Counted from the first letter of the stretch, positions 35,563-52,679 are shown. The stretch: DNA of 64,000 nucleotides from Ananas comosus (GCF_001540865.1 NC_033629.1:1821490-1885489); one strand, 5' to 3'. The notes: generated by a model not told the origin, from the sequence alone. Numbers and translations are program-made.

Positions 35563-37118
35563 CTCCTACTTCAAAGCTCATAGTTATCTTCGTCCTCTTC
35601 TCCCTTCTCCTCCTTTTGGTTCATGGGTCCCCATCCATGAAAGAAGAAGAAAAAGAAGAAGAAGGAGGAGGAGGAGATGGTGGAGGAGCTACAATGGAGA
35701 GTGAGGAGCTAATGGGTCTTTTTGAAGTTATGGGGGACCTCTTAGAAGACCCCACATGGGCTGAGCTCCACCCACACCCTTGCACAGATACTCCATGGCC
35801 TGGGATCCAGTGTGAGTTGAGCCAAACCCCACTAACCCAACCAAAGCAAGAAGAAGAAGAAGAAGAAGAAGAAGGAGAAGAAGAAGAAGTGCAAAATGGT
35901 AATTTCCTCCATGTGACCAAGCTCCACATTGGCCCTGATGTTGCCTCCCCTCCTTGCAAACCCTTTGCTAAGCTCTCCACCTCACTCCTCAAACTCCCTT
36001 ATCTCAAAACCTTCTCTTTGTTCAGTTGCTTCCTCTCCCCCACTGAGGTTTCCCTCCCTCCCTTTCTCTTCACCAACACTTCAATTTTGGAGCAGTTGGT
36101 TATCAAGTCCAACCCAGGTTTGAGTGGAAGCATCCCACCAAGCTTAGCCATGGTGAGAAACTTGAGAGTGCTTAGCCTCTCACAAAACAACCTCCATGGG
36201 GCCATTCCAAAGGAGCTTGGTGCACTGAAGAGGTTGGAGCAATTGGAGCTGAGTTACAACCACCTAACAGGTCAAATCCCTCTAGAGTTTGGTGGGTTGA
36301 CAAGTTTGACCATCTTTGACCTCAGTTGGAATGAGTTGGAAGGTCAAATCCCTTGGTCTTTGGGTCAACTCCAATCCCTTCAAAAAGTTGATCTCAGCTT
36401 CAACAAGCTCTCTGGGACAATGCCCATTGATTTGGGTAAGTTGGAGAGGTTGGTTTTGTTGGATTTGAGCCATAACATGCTCACAGGGCCAATCCCAGAG
36501 ACTTTGTCGAGTTTAAAGGAGTTGGAGTACCTACTAATGGTGGACAACCCTATAAACACAACCATGCCTTTGTTTATTGGGGATTTAAACAAGTTGATTG
36601 TGTTGGGTCTATCAGGGTGTGGCCTGTTAGGGCCAATACCCACAAACTTGGGCTCTTTGTGTAACCTCACTGCTCTATCTTTGGATAGAAACAAACTCAA
36701 TGGGTCAATCCCCACAAGTTTGGGTGCACTTCCACAGTTGGGTCAACTTAACTTGAGCCAAAACCAGCTTACTGGGGAGATAAGCTTCTCTAGTGAGTTT
36801 GTGAACAAGCTTGGGAGAAGATTGGATGTTAGGGATAACAAGGATCTGTGCATAGATTTGAACAAGTATAAGAAGAACATTTCTTTCTATTTTGAAGCTC
36901 CACCTTGTGCATTGGACTCTTCTTCTAATAACAAGCCTAGTAGTAGTAACAGGTCATGGGTTGATGAAGAGGGTGGAGTGAGCCCTGCTGTTTTGGAGTC
37001 CAAGCCATTTTCTAGTAGCAGTAAGGGAGGAGAGTTTTGCTTGTTAGGGTTTGGGATGTTAAGTTCTCTAACTTTGGGTTTTTGTATTTTTGTATTATTT
37101 AGTTTGAGGGGGTTTTAG
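35559..37118 (+). CDS. LRR receptor-like protein (RLP29 / PII-2 type)
   Basis: Intronless CDS, 519 aa from ATG 35559 (MAPTSKLIVIFVLFSLLLLL, a good signal peptide). An in-frame ATG at 35463 would add 32 residues, mostly Leu-Ser repeats from the (CT)n array, so I prefer the later start. After an acidic low-complexity region come a Cys-pair N-cap (HPCTDTPWPGIQC), HVTKLHIG, CKPFAKLSTSLLKLP, about ten plant-type LRRs (LxxLxLSxNxLxGxIPxxLG) and a C-terminal cap (NKDLCIDLNKYKK). The order matches Arabidopsis RLP29 and the PII-2 relatives, cell-surface proteins without a kinase; PII-2 is linked to root-fungus interaction. The last 20-odd residues are hydrophobic with almost no cytoplasmic tail, consistent with a TM or GPI anchor. 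Unusual: a (GAA)n-encoded poly-Glu block between WPGIQC and HVTKL. Confidence 0.9.
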
Positions 37119-39095
37119 TGATTATATATATATATATATATGGAACTGTTAAATTTACTGTATATGGAGCAATTATGTTGTATTATTTTGAGCATTTTGC
37201 TTCTAGTTCCTGTCTCAATGAAGTGCCTTTTATTTCATACAAGGTGCACATGAACAAGTAGGACATAATACGAATATTTTTTATGTAGAAAAATCCTCCA
37301 CATGTGTACTTTTGCATGGTTCAATAAGATTCACGTGATATAATGTTTAAGGTAGAGTAAAATTTACATTTAAATAACAAATTAGGGCTTGTTTAGAATA
37401 ATCTTTTTTTTTTCTTTTTTTTTTTTGTGTGGCTCTTTAGTTACTTTCCCACGCCAATAGAAATCCGTATATATAAGACAAAATCCAAACAAAATATAAT
37501 TTTTTAAAAAATCCTTATGTAAAAATCCATCTATTCTCAAAATAAGACAAAAAACATGATACTATAGTAAAAGAAAATAAAAAATAAAGATATATAAAAT
37601 TTACCTGGGTTATATTTTGATTTGACTATTAAAATTTTGATTTTAGTATAACCAACCTTTCAATATGGTTGATTAAGATTTGATGACTCCTTGAATATTA
37701 AATTTAAGATAATTACTTATTTTAACGATTAGCTATAAATATTATATAAAATATACTAACTAAATTCGTAAAAATCGACAAAACATTCAAATTTAAAAAT
37801 TAAAAGTCACTAATTGGCTCAAATCAAATAAATCAAAAGATCAGGTAGTAAAATAAATTTTTTTTGAAAGATTAGGTAATTGGATCCAAAGGGTGATAGT
37901 TGAGGTAAGTTTTACACATTTTAACAAAAAAAATATATTTAAGCAATGCGGTTAAAAAAATCTTTATTAAAACATTTAATTAGAACTCCAAAACAATTAC
38001 ATTATATAATGGAACACAACATGATCGATGCTTACGCGTTAATTAATTATTATATATTTTTACATCATAATAATTAATTATTTACGGTTAAAGGTTTTTT
38101 CACGGAATGTGGAGGAGACTGAAATTATAGTCAAACCATAAATATCTATTTTTATTATGTAATTTTTCATACATTAAAAATTGACTTTATACTCGATGGT
38201 CCGTGACTAAATAAATTACAAGAGAAAAAATAAAAAGTAATAAAAACTTAACTGCTGGAATTTTATTTTTTTTTCATAGAGTAGTATGAAAATTTAGCAT
38301 AATAATAAAAAATATAGAACGCATCTGAATTATAAATTATTTTAATTTGACAATACAACTTAATAAAATTTTAATTTTGTTATTTAATATTTTAATTTAT
38401 TTGATTCAAATTAGTCACTAATTAATATTATGACTTCAAAATTAAAGTTAATTAATTGTTTTAATAAATTTATAGTTGAAAAAGTCATAGTAGTATCAAT
38501 CGATTCGAACCAAATAAATTAAATTTTGATGTAAATTAAAATTTTAAAATAATAAATAATGTATCCAAAATAATGCATAGTGGTGGAGGTCCGACGTTTC
38601 ACGACAGATCAATAGTATTCTAGTCAATCAAGATATATAATTATTAAAATTTAAAAATTATAATAAAAAATATTAAAAAAATTCATATAGTATTTTATGC
38701 ATTATAAAAAGTATTTTTTCATTAATATTTTTTAACTTTCAATATTTATTTAGTTAAAGTATTCTAAAAATTTTACTTAAAATTTTGATCAAACTTAGTA
38801 GCTTTAGTAGTTATTTTATATATAAAGTTTTTAATTAAAAAGTTCAAATTGAAGGACTTATTCTAAACTATTATATATATCTGGTGTATATTAACACCTG
38901 GTGAAAAATATTATTATATATACCCGATGTATATTAACAAACTGTCAACCATAACTTATATTAAAGAGTTAATATTTAACATTTAATTAAATATATCTTA
39001 GTTACAAAGTTTAATAAATTAAATATATTCACTCAATGAAATTTCAAAATCTCTATTCAAGCTTTAAAATATGTTGTGCATATTTTTATATACAC
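37119..39095. other. AT-rich intergenic DNA, no gene seen
   Basis: The first few hundred bases are probably RLP 3'UTR, with a (TA)n at 37123-37141. The rest is AT-rich without coding potential or a repeat I can delimit. Confidence 0.5.
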
Positions 39096-39098
39096 TAA

Positions 39099-39710
39099 GG
39101 GCTTGTTTGGTTCATCCATTTTGGATATGGAATGAGAATCGGTTTGATCAAATCCAGTTAATTTTGTTTGGTTCGCAGGAATCGGTTTGGGATTCATATT
39201 CCAGACTGGAATGGGAATGGCTCATAAGCCTTCAACTTGAATCCGGTCTCCTAGCCCGGATTGAGATTTTATTCCCGAAGCCCACTAAGTTCCCGAGACC
39301 CATGCAACCATCTCACTCTCCTCTCCTGTATACATACGATCTCTTCACGCACGCCTCCCTCATAAAAAAAAAAAAACCTATCCTCTCTCAAAACCCTATC
39401 CCTAATCCACGTCAATAAAAGTTTTTAAAAATAAATTTGATATTTTTTTGAAAAAATTATTAGAGAATAGTATTATATTTTTCTTATATTTTAAATAATA
39501 TAAAATTATATTTGAGAGTAAAATTAGTATTATGGCATTCTATAATTTTTTAGTTTATACGAATCAAACAATGGAATGTGAATAATTCATTCCAATTTTC
39601 AATCCACAAATGAACCAAACGTCTTGGGGGAGTGAACCAATCCAATTACCATTCCAATTCATTCCCATTCCATTATCCATTTCAATTCCACCCTTAAACC
39701 AAACAAGCCC
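39099..39710. mobile_element. PIF/Harbinger-type MITE, TAA target-site duplication
   Basis: GGGCTTGTTTGGTT at the left end and AACCAAACAAGCCC at the right end are perfect 14-bp inverted repeats, flanked by TAA on both sides (39096-39098, 39711-39713). Interior ends also pair ('GGAATGGGAATGG'-like against 'CATTCCCATTCCATT'-like). 612 bp, no transposase. The 115-codon ORF inside (39071-39418) is not a protein I recognise. Confidence 0.85.
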
Positions 39711-40072
39711 TAAGTGTAGAGAATGTTTAAGAGAGTACACTAATAATTTCTAAAAAAGAGAAAATTTTTTTGCTTGCATCTGATGTATACTAATATTTTA
39801 TACACCCGCAAAAGTATATTAGATAATTAATGAAATATCTAATAACCAGTATTAACGATTTTTGTAATATGATAGAATAGCTAAATTATCAAATTATATA
39901 TCTTATAGATTTTAAAATATTAATAGTTAAAAAATAGATTTAGTGTATATGATATTTTAGTAGACCGGATGCATGCGATATATATTGTTGAAGTGGAGAA
40001 GGTAAAGAGAGTAGGACACCTATCATTCCCATGACTTTTGAAGTGACCCAACTCTTAAATTATATATCTAAC

Positions 40073-40115
40073 TAGTGAAGTTAGTCGCGCATTGCGGCGA
40101 GCTAATGCTGTAGAA
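40073..40115 (-). mobile_element. Helitron-like 3' terminus (minus strand)
   Basis: AACTAGTGAAGTTAGTCGCG followed by CATTGCGGCG. On the minus strand this reads as a short GC hairpin a few bases before CTAGT, the layout of a Helitron 3' end (CTRR-T). The body would extend to the right; I could not find its 5' end. Confidence 0.45.
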
Positions 40116-40356
40116 AATAAAATATCGACAAAATTAAAATTTTAATTATTTTAAATTTGTCAGGGGATATTATTAAATACAAATAGAAAATGTAAAATAG
40201 ATATGTACAAATGTAGCAAGAAGCAGTATAGAGTTATTACTTTATACGCATTTTGATTACGCTGCCGAGATCCGAGAGGCGATTCCCATTCTTCCCATCG
40301 CCTCCACACCCACCGCTTCTTCCTCCTCATCGCCATCGCAATTTTCAGAACCTTAA

Positions 40357-40850
40357 TAGTAAAATCTAATTATACTGTTCAATTCTGCCCCGAGAGTGTA
40401 AATTTGGAACGAATCGATGTCAACGTTCACAAGAACCAAAACCGGAACAATATTAGACTACTCTGTTGCGTCCTAACAGTATAAATTTTCCACGAGTACT
40501 TTTTCTCATTCAATCGAACAAAAAATAAAAGCTAATTATATTGTTCCATTCTGCCCTGAGAGTGTAAATTTGGAACGAATCGATGTCAACCTTCACAAGA
40601 ACCAAAACCGGAACAACAATAGACTACTCTGATGCGCCCTAACAGTATAACTTTGTAACGAGTTCTTTTTCTCATTTAATCGAACAAAGAGTAAAAGCAA
40701 ATTATATTATTCTTATACCCCGAGATTGTAAATTTGTAACGAATCGATGTCAAAGTTCATTAGAACCAAACCCGGAACAACATTAGACTACTCAGTTGCG
40801 CCCTAACAGTATAAATTTACAACTAGTACTTTTTCTCATTCAATCGAACA
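40357..40850. repeat. Minisatellite, three copies of a ~165-bp unit
   Basis: The anchor GAATCGATGTCAA recurs at 40411, 40577 and 40741 (spacing 166 and 164). Each unit includes AGTGTAAATTTGGAACGAAT (or a near match), 'GGAACAACATTAGACTACTC' and 'CTTTTTCTCATTCAATCGAA'. Copies differ by scattered substitutions, so it is an old array. Confidence 0.9.
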
Positions 40851-41127
40851 GATTTAAAAAATAGAAAAAAAATTAAGAAAAATTAAAAAAAAATGAATCT
40901 GTTTTGTACATCAAAAAAAGTAAAAAAATATGATAAAAAATAATATGAAAAGATTTTATTTTACTCTTTTTTAAAAATAATTTATTTAAATAAAAATAGA
41001 TTATGTAAATATATTAATTAGGAATTTTTGGGCCGTGTCAGAGTTGGTGTTCGGCCCGTTAAATAAGGTCGGCTTCGGCTTCGTCCCGTCCGCGGCTTCC
41101 TCTAGAGAGAGAGGGAGACCAAAAAAA

Positions 41128-41169
<42 letters not shown>

Positions 41170-41171
41170 AT
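40851..41171 (+). promoter_or_regulatory. PEX13 upstream region and 5' leader
   Basis: An A-rich stretch gives way at about 41030 to GC-richer leader sequence with a (GA)n array at 41130-41166, right before the ATG. No clear TATA box. Confidence 0.4.
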
Positions 41172-44100
41172 ATGGCGACGAATTCGCCACCACCAGGTTC
41201 GTGATCTCCTTCCTCTCAATCCGAACCCTAGAAACTTCCTTTCAATTCCGTGGGTTTTGGGCCCTCTGAACGATTTGTTAGTGTAAGAATCGATCGATTA
41301 GGGTTTCGATTAGGGAGCGAGTTCTCTGTTGTTGGACATGGGCAGAGCCGCAAAATCGCCGCAGAGTAACTATTAGGGTTAGCTGGATTTGGATCGACGC
41401 TTTTGAGCCGCGGTTTTGTAATCTTCCGTGTCTTGCTTTCGATTGGGGAACAACATTTGTAGAGATTTGAGTTTAATTTGATCTTTTAGACGGGGGAAAG
41501 AACACTGAAATTTGAGTTTAGTTAGCTCAAATTGAACGCAGAAGCTCGTGCAAGTCGATTGTTTGGAAACATTAGTAGTTACTGTGCTTTCAACCGACTT
41601 TTGATGATTTGAAATGATTTCAACAAGTGTAAGCAAATCAGGTGTTCGGAAAAATCGGCGTGGTAGAATGTGCTTTAGGTTGCTGATTTGAGTCAAACTG
41701 CTGTGATTAAATTGCTGTTTGAGTTCCTTGAAACCAATCATATCAATATCCTCCCATGCATGTTGTAATTTTGCGACCAGCGATGATTTACTGGTCAGGT
41801 TTGGTCTTCCTAAATGATAATTCAGTAGTCTCTCTTGTTTATACAAATGGCAGATTTAGACAGCAATTAGCTTGCCGTGTGTTAGAAACTATCCGAGTGT
41901 TATAGTTTGTTTGCACATTCATGTGTTATTTCCCTCGGACTATTAATCGTTCCCTATTCTTGGGCTTCATTGCGATTTAATCATTTTATACCCCGCGTGC
42001 TTCTATCCATTTTAGGCATTCCAAGCTCAGTGAATGTTATGCCCTGCAGGTAATACACTATTCAAACCCCCGTCTTCTGGCAGCACTAGTGATGTTGTTG
42101 AAGCCTCTGGAACCGCAAAACCCGGAGAAATTGTTCCAACTACAGAGAGAAGTGTCTCGAATGTAAACAACACTGTCGTGAGACCTGTGCCGCCAAGGCC
42201 TTGGCAGCAAAACTATGGAAATACATATGGAGGTAATTTCTTAAATGGCTTAAATGCAAAATATCAAACCTCGAAAATATTGCGATTTGCACTTTGTTCC
42301 CTGAAAAGAGCTAAAAAAACTACATGTAATCCCCACAATTTTTAGACTGTTACCACTTAAAATCGGGTTATAGCACTGAAATAGGTCTTATGGATACGTT
42401 CGTTCATATCTAAATTTTTCCTGCAATTCTTGGACGGAAAATATAACAAGGGAGTGAACTTTCAACAGTCTATATGGTAAATGCTGTGGGTCAAGTCAAA
42501 CGTATGTTTTACTTTTCGTAGGGGCAAAGCTGCAAAGGGTGAAGTCGCAAATTTATGATACTTTCAAGAGTGTCTTCTGCATTTAACACTTCTCAAATTG
42601 AGATATTTAAGTATGTAACCCTGCAAAGTTATCTATTGCATGTATATTCCTGCAAAACCTGTCATTTCATACATGCCCTTTAGTAGCTTAATTTTTTACA
42701 AATATATTGTTGTTCTTAGCATCTTTCTTTGAAGAAATCATTTGCTGATGCAAAGACAACTCCACTCTATGAATCAGATGATTCCTCAATTTAGTATAAG
42801 ATTATTTTTGATAGAAACATATTTGACCTAAGTATATATTTATTTTATTTGATGATTTTTCAAGATATTTATGTAAAATCCTCTCTAATATTTAGATCCT
42901 CTTTACATTCTAGCACCACTTGCAGGTTATGGGGGTTATGGATCTGGCATGTATGGTTCTGGCGGATACGGAGGAGGATCATATGGCAGTGGGCTCTATG
43001 GGAGTAGCATGTATTCAGGGTACGGGGGTTTATACGGGAACACTGGAATGTATAGCGGGGGCATGTACAACAGTGGGTTTGGAGGTCCCATGGGTGGTTA
43101 TGGGATGGGCATGGGTGGTCCCTACAATAATCAGGATCCTAATAATCCAGGCCCTCCATCGCCCCCAGGCTTTTGGATGTCCTTCCTACGTGTGGTAAGA
43201 TGATATTCTCCTGTTATCACTCTACTCTGTTGTTCTTCTTTTGATTTTATTTTTTAGATTTTTGAGTTTTCTGCTGCTGATTCCATCAATGACTTCTAAG
43301 TTAGCATTAATGGTCAAGCCTAATACATTGTAAGAGAAATGTACTGTAGCCCTCTGAAGTATCATGCTATAACGGATGACAGTCCATATTTTCACAAGTT
43401 GGAAAATTACTAGGGGCTTCAACCTACAACCTATTCCCTTTTTTCGTCGATTTTCTTTTGAGGTTGGCAGGTGGCTGCCATGTGACGTTTTAGAGTTATG
43501 TTTTACCCTTCTTCCTTTGAACGACTAGATGAGTTTAGGTGCATTTGAATAAATTATTTATATTTGACTGATGGCTGTCACAACTGATGGCAACAATGGT
43601 CGATGATTGATTGAAAATGATCGATTGTTCGCGGGATTCTTTTTTCCCCTTGAAATTTTGAAAGCTCAGGTGGCCATCTATAGAAGTGCAATAGTTGATG
43701 GGATCTCCTATTATTCCCAACAATATTGCTGTTTTTTTTTTTAAATTTTTTTTTCTGGCATACGATTGCATTTCCTTGTCCTTCAAGGTGTGAATGTATG
43801 ATTGCTAGGTATTCTCTTATTCTTATGGATGATGTCGAGCTGTTTTCACCTTTTTTGCTGCTGCATTTTTTAGATCGATTGTGCATCTTTAGAGTGCTGT
43901 GTCTGACCATATTGCATTCAGCTACAAGTATCTAGAAGTCATCAGTTGCTGTTGTTAAGTAAATCTCAAAGATCCCTGTTAACATTTTTAAGATTCTTTA
44001 TTTTTGTTTTTGAGTTTATCTTTCCATATTTTTCGTGCCATTTTAATTTATCTATGGTGTTGGTTACAGATGCATGGTGTTGTTAATTTCTTTGGCCGAA

Positions 44101-44763
44101 TTGCTATGCTTATAGACCAGAACACCCAAGCATTTCACATGTTTATGTCTGCTCTTCTACAGGTACTCTTTCCAGCTTCCTTGTTTTCCTACTTTTTCAT
44201 TACATCATGATTTTTTCTCCTAACTTGAAACATTTGGGGTTATGCTCGGCTAATTGGAGCTTTTGAAAAAGTGCTGTTCGAGTGGAACTGTTCAAGCAAC
44301 TATTGTTTTTTTTTTGGGGGGTTAAAATCTCCTCAGCTGCTTCTTGCTGCAGCAAAACCAGCAGCTCTAAATTTTCGCCTCAGTTTTTGCTAGGCCAAGC
44401 TTATTTATTCTTTCTATCACAGCAAAAGCTTTTTTTTCTTCGTGTTACCTGAATTCTCGGTTTTCGGAGGCCTGTACCTTTTGGATTAAAACTTTTCGGA
44501 AGCCAGGCTGAACATGCATCGCTAACTGCTAGACGTTCTTACTCATGCAGCTTTTCGATCGTTCTGGTTTACTATACGGTGAGCTCGCAAGATTTGTTTT
44601 ACGCATATTAGGGGTGAAGACAAAGCCCGGGAAGGCTCATGTTCCGGGGCCCGGTGAAGTCCCAGCTTTCGTGGGACAAGGCGGTCGCTTTATCGAGGCA
44701 CCGAAAGACAATGGCGGTTCGTGGGACAATGTTTGGGGTGGTGATGTTAAGAGAGAGAGCTAA
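41172..44763 (+). CDS. PEX13: Peroxisomal membrane protein PEX13
   Basis: Five coding exons by splice consensus and family continuity: 41172-41196, 42050-42232, 42926-43194, 44070-44162 and 44551-44763; 260 aa. The start MATNSPPPG and the phase-1 joins (G|GT twice) keep one frame. Exon 3 is a Tyr/Gly-rich tract (YGGYGSGMYGSGGYGGG onward). Exons 3-5 give the conserved core FWMSFLRV-MHGVVNFFGR, then DQNTQAFHMFMSALLQ-LFDR, GELARFVLRILGVKTKP and the end GGSWDNVWGGD, as in Arabidopsis PEX13/APEM2. PEX13 is a peroxisomal membrane docking factor for PEX5/PEX7 cargo receptors; its YG-rich region is reported to form a gel-like import conduit. No SH3 domain, as expected in plants. It is shorter than the Arabidopsis protein (about 300 aa), mainly in the C-terminal linker. 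The next gene encodes a peroxisomal cargo. Confidence 0.92.
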
Positions 44764-46150
44764 ATGCAGGAATAGTTCGTCCTCTTTTCTGCCCTTGATC
44801 AGAAGAGAGAAGTTCTGCTCGGATCTCATATGCATGCATAACTGTTGTTATGAGACGGAGCCAGTTACGGAGGGAAGAAAATGCATACATGTTTTATCTT
44901 TGACAATCTCAAATACTTGATGTATGTTTCATAAATCTCTACGCACTAGATTGCTTGGGTAAGGGCTATTACTTTGATTAATAACTTAAAATCTCAATAA
45001 GAAATGTCACGACGTCTCATTTTACTCCTCTTTCTGCAAGAAGATTGTAAAATTGTTCTGTCATTTTTAGTTGAAAACATAATAACATATGTTCATAGCT
45101 TTTTAAGTTGATATTGTCCACATGAATTTTTTGCCCCCTCCCCCAAAAAAAAAACAAAGATCTTGTTTGAGTTCTTTGCACACAAGTGATAACTTTAGGG
45201 CCTAAGTTTAAATATATATATAAGATAATACTGGGGCTGTTTATTTCCTCGGTGATGTATGTACCATTTAATACTTTTCTCCTTTTTAAAATTTTATTGT
45301 GTAATCATTCATCTTCTCTTTAATCTTTTTCTCCTCTCATGTGTTGATGATTGGAGACTTTTTATTGTGGTGGTGTAATGGTGTTGGGTACTTCTTTTTT
45401 TTGTATTTTTTTTTGGAATTTTTGGGATGTGGAGTGGATTTAGATGACGTTTGTGGATGAGCAAGCAGTTGTTAGAGAAAAGCCATTTTTCCACCTCAGC
45501 CTCCAAAAGCTCATCCAAAACAAAAACCACCCAAAAAAATATAAAAACTTCCACATCCATGTTACCTTTCTTTGTCTTTTGTGTGAAAATGTATGCAGAG
45601 CCCCTCACCTATAGAATATTTTGAACTAGATCCAAAAATCTTTTTGTTCGGATATGAGAACCCCTTCCACGATCGGCTATTTTGAAAATGACCCGTAAAC
45701 ACTTCGTAACTTATTATTATTTTGATTTTATTTTTTTGGTCATTTTAGGAAAGATCTTTATCAAAATTAATAACCTCATTAACTATCAAGCGTTTGAACA
45801 AAATTTCTACCAATTAAATAATAGTTGAACCATTATACTGAATGTACTGATTAATTTGATGCATTTAAAGTTACGGAGCATCTCCGTACATATTTATTTT
45901 TTAAAAAATATCTCAGCCTTTATTTGCATTGATTTGAGTTATTTTAGTGAGTTAACTTGAATCTTTTTTTTCAAATTTCAAGTTAATTTATTTTATTTGC
46001 TAAATAATATTTATTTTATTAATAATTAGTTGAGCAATTAATCTTAATAATATTTTTTTTTAATTCGATTGACTTAAATAACGCAAACCAAAACAAATCA
46101 ATAACAGTCCTCGAAGGTTTTAAGGCGCGTATTTCAGAAACGCCATTAGT
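44764..46150. other. PEX13 3'UTR and intergenic DNA
   Basis: 3'UTR probably extends to about 45000. The rest is AT-rich with T runs. The minus-strand ORF at 45309-45608 matches nothing known. Confidence 0.45.
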
Positions 46151-46189
46151 TGTGGGATCTCCTTGCAATTTTACCTTGTCTTCATGTAC

Positions 46190-46751
46190 GACCCTCTCTC
46201 TCTCTCTCCTCTCTCCTCTCTCCAACAAACCACCACCATCTCACATTCCCAAACGCATAAATCACTTTATCCACCCCCACTCTCTCCTCACTTCTCCTTC
46301 TCCAAGAAATCAGGGTATCATTCTCATACTATTATTTTTTTTTTTAATTTTTTCTCTTAATTATGATCCTCTTCTTTCTCTTTATTCAATTTGGTTATTG
46401 ATTTTCTATTAAAATTATTTCTGAGTCATTTTTATCCGATCGATCTGTTAACAAACACGGTACGTCAGACAGGCAGATTGACGCATAGATTAAATTTTTG
46501 TACTGTAAGTCATGCACGTGAGAGAAAGTGTTAAGATTATTTTCGCACGATTTTCTTTTTTTTTTAACAATTCCCATCTGGGTTTTGGTCATTTAATGCT
46601 GCAGCATGCATGCATGCATGCAGCTGAGTAATTTTCATGTTGTTGTGTCACCCTGAAATTAGCTTTATTCTATTTATTAATCATCTAGCTTTTCAGAATT
46701 TCCTGTAGAGCATTTGGGATTGTGGGATAATACATAGCTTCATCAACCAAC
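46190..46751 (+). promoter_or_regulatory. Glycolate oxidase 5' leader, probably with an intron
   Basis: A CT-rich leader (46193-46310) ends AATCAG|GGTATC. An acceptor-like TTTCCTGTAG precedes AGCATTTGGG at about 46709, 43 bp before the ATG. A 5'UTR intron of about 400 bp is plausible. It holds a CATGCATG (RY-type) run at 46605-46621. Confidence 0.35.
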
Positions 46752-51327
<4,576 letters not shown>

Positions 51328-52035
51328 TTAAGCCACCAAAATAACCACCATTCATTCCTCTGTAACAAAAGAGCTACATATAATCTCTTGGTTATGAATG
51401 GACTTTAATTATTCGAGTGAAGGAAATTGAGTGGATTCCAGGGACCCTATCTACAAGTTTCAACTGATGACAATGGAACATACTTTTATTAACTGATTGG
51501 CATCAGTCATGAAATTTGATGTATATTCTTCTGATTACATATTGAAATGCATAAGTTAATGTCAGCTTCTGTTGAAATATGATGCTTAATTTTGTATTTT
51601 AAGATTTACATATATTTCTCTTTCGAATTGTCTATTTACCTTGGAGTGTTTTTGGTTGTTTGCACTTACTACATGCAAACTTAAACATTTTTGTTTGCTT
51701 TGCTGTAATTACAGCTACATGCTGTAGTTTGACTTGTGATCAAAAGACTCAAATTGCTACATCGTGAACTACGTCCAAATCTGACGTAGTTGGAGATGCA
51801 GTACTTGAAGAGTGTAACTTTACCTGCTCTGCTCGCTTTTTAAATAAAAAGAGTAACTTTTTATTTTTGAGGGGGTAATCCTAATCATATCATATATAAT
51901 GTAATGAAATCTATAACATAATTCTCAATTACGAGCAACCAAATAAAGTTTTTTAATTGCATCACTTTTCGTGTTCATATTGCTACACGAGTTAAATGCA
52001 GATATACCTACCATATCTTCAACTGCACGCATCTT
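51328..52035. other. Glycolate oxidase 3'UTR and intergenic DNA
   Basis: 3'UTR probably runs to about 51600. No further gene seen. Confidence 0.45.
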
Positions 52036-52130
52036 TAATAGTAACTAGTGTAATGACCCGCGCTTCGCGGCGGGAGGTCATCTTTAATAGTAACTAGTGT
52101 AATGACCCACGCTTCGCGGCGGGAGGTCGT
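52036..52130 (-). mobile_element. Tandemly duplicated Helitron-like 3' terminus
   Basis: TTTAATAGTAACTAGTGTAA followed by TGACCCGCGCTTCGCGG occurs twice in succession with a 48-49-bp period; the second copy has CCCACG for CCCGCG. On the minus strand each copy reads GC hairpin (CCGCG-AAG-CGCGG), about nine bases, then CTAGT, as at Helitron 3' ends. The body, AT-rich, would lie to the right. Confidence 0.6.
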
Positions 52131-52364
52131 AACATTAAGAGCTAATAATATGACTGTAATTATATTTATTTATTACGAAACATACAGATATACATAACAT
52201 TCACATTATGTAAGATAACTAAATATATACTATAGATTATCTAATATGATGTAATGTCTTTGATAATGCAAATATAATTGATAAAACAGTTCTTAGATCA
52301 TTATGGCCTAGCGGTTCCACTTGATTTCTTGCGGGTATGAATCATATATATATATATATATATA

Positions 52365-52586
52365 GTCCGGCTATGGTGCTTGTAAAAGCACCAAGCACTT
52401 TGTGCTTGTAAATTTTTTACCGTTAGATCTATGCCTTTGATCATTTTTACCCGTTAGATTATACTATTCAACCAACAACCCACTCAACCCTAGGGGGCTC
52501 ACATCATCCTAACCACGCATTCCTTAATCCAAGGGCCGAAATCTTACAAGCACCAAAGACTTGGTACTTTTAAAAGTATAGGAGCT

Positions 52587-52590
<4 letters not shown>
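52365..52590. mobile_element. Small inverted-repeat element, family B, between (TA)n arrays
   Basis: Left 'GGTGCTTGTAAAAGCACCAA' pairs with right 'TTGGTACTTTTAAAAGTATA'/'TTACAAGCACCAAAG'. The interior has ACCGTTAGATCTATGCCT and 'ACCCACTCAACCCTAGGG', shared with the copies at 31331-31557 and 33963-34200. Left flank (TA)n, right flank a very long (TA)n. Confidence 0.75.

Positions 52591-52674
<84 letters not shown>
52591..52674. repeat. Long pure (TA)n microsatellite
   Basis: 84 bp of uninterrupted TA, the longest pure array in the window, abutting a family B element. Confidence 0.98.

Positions 52675-52679
<5 letters not shown>

Noticed and set aside
39071..39418. 115-codon ORF
   Set aside because: It lies across the left half of a MITE with matching TIRs and duplication.
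41001..41286. Short ORFs on both strands around the PEX13 leader
   Set aside because: They run across a (GA)n array and the real first exon in other frames.
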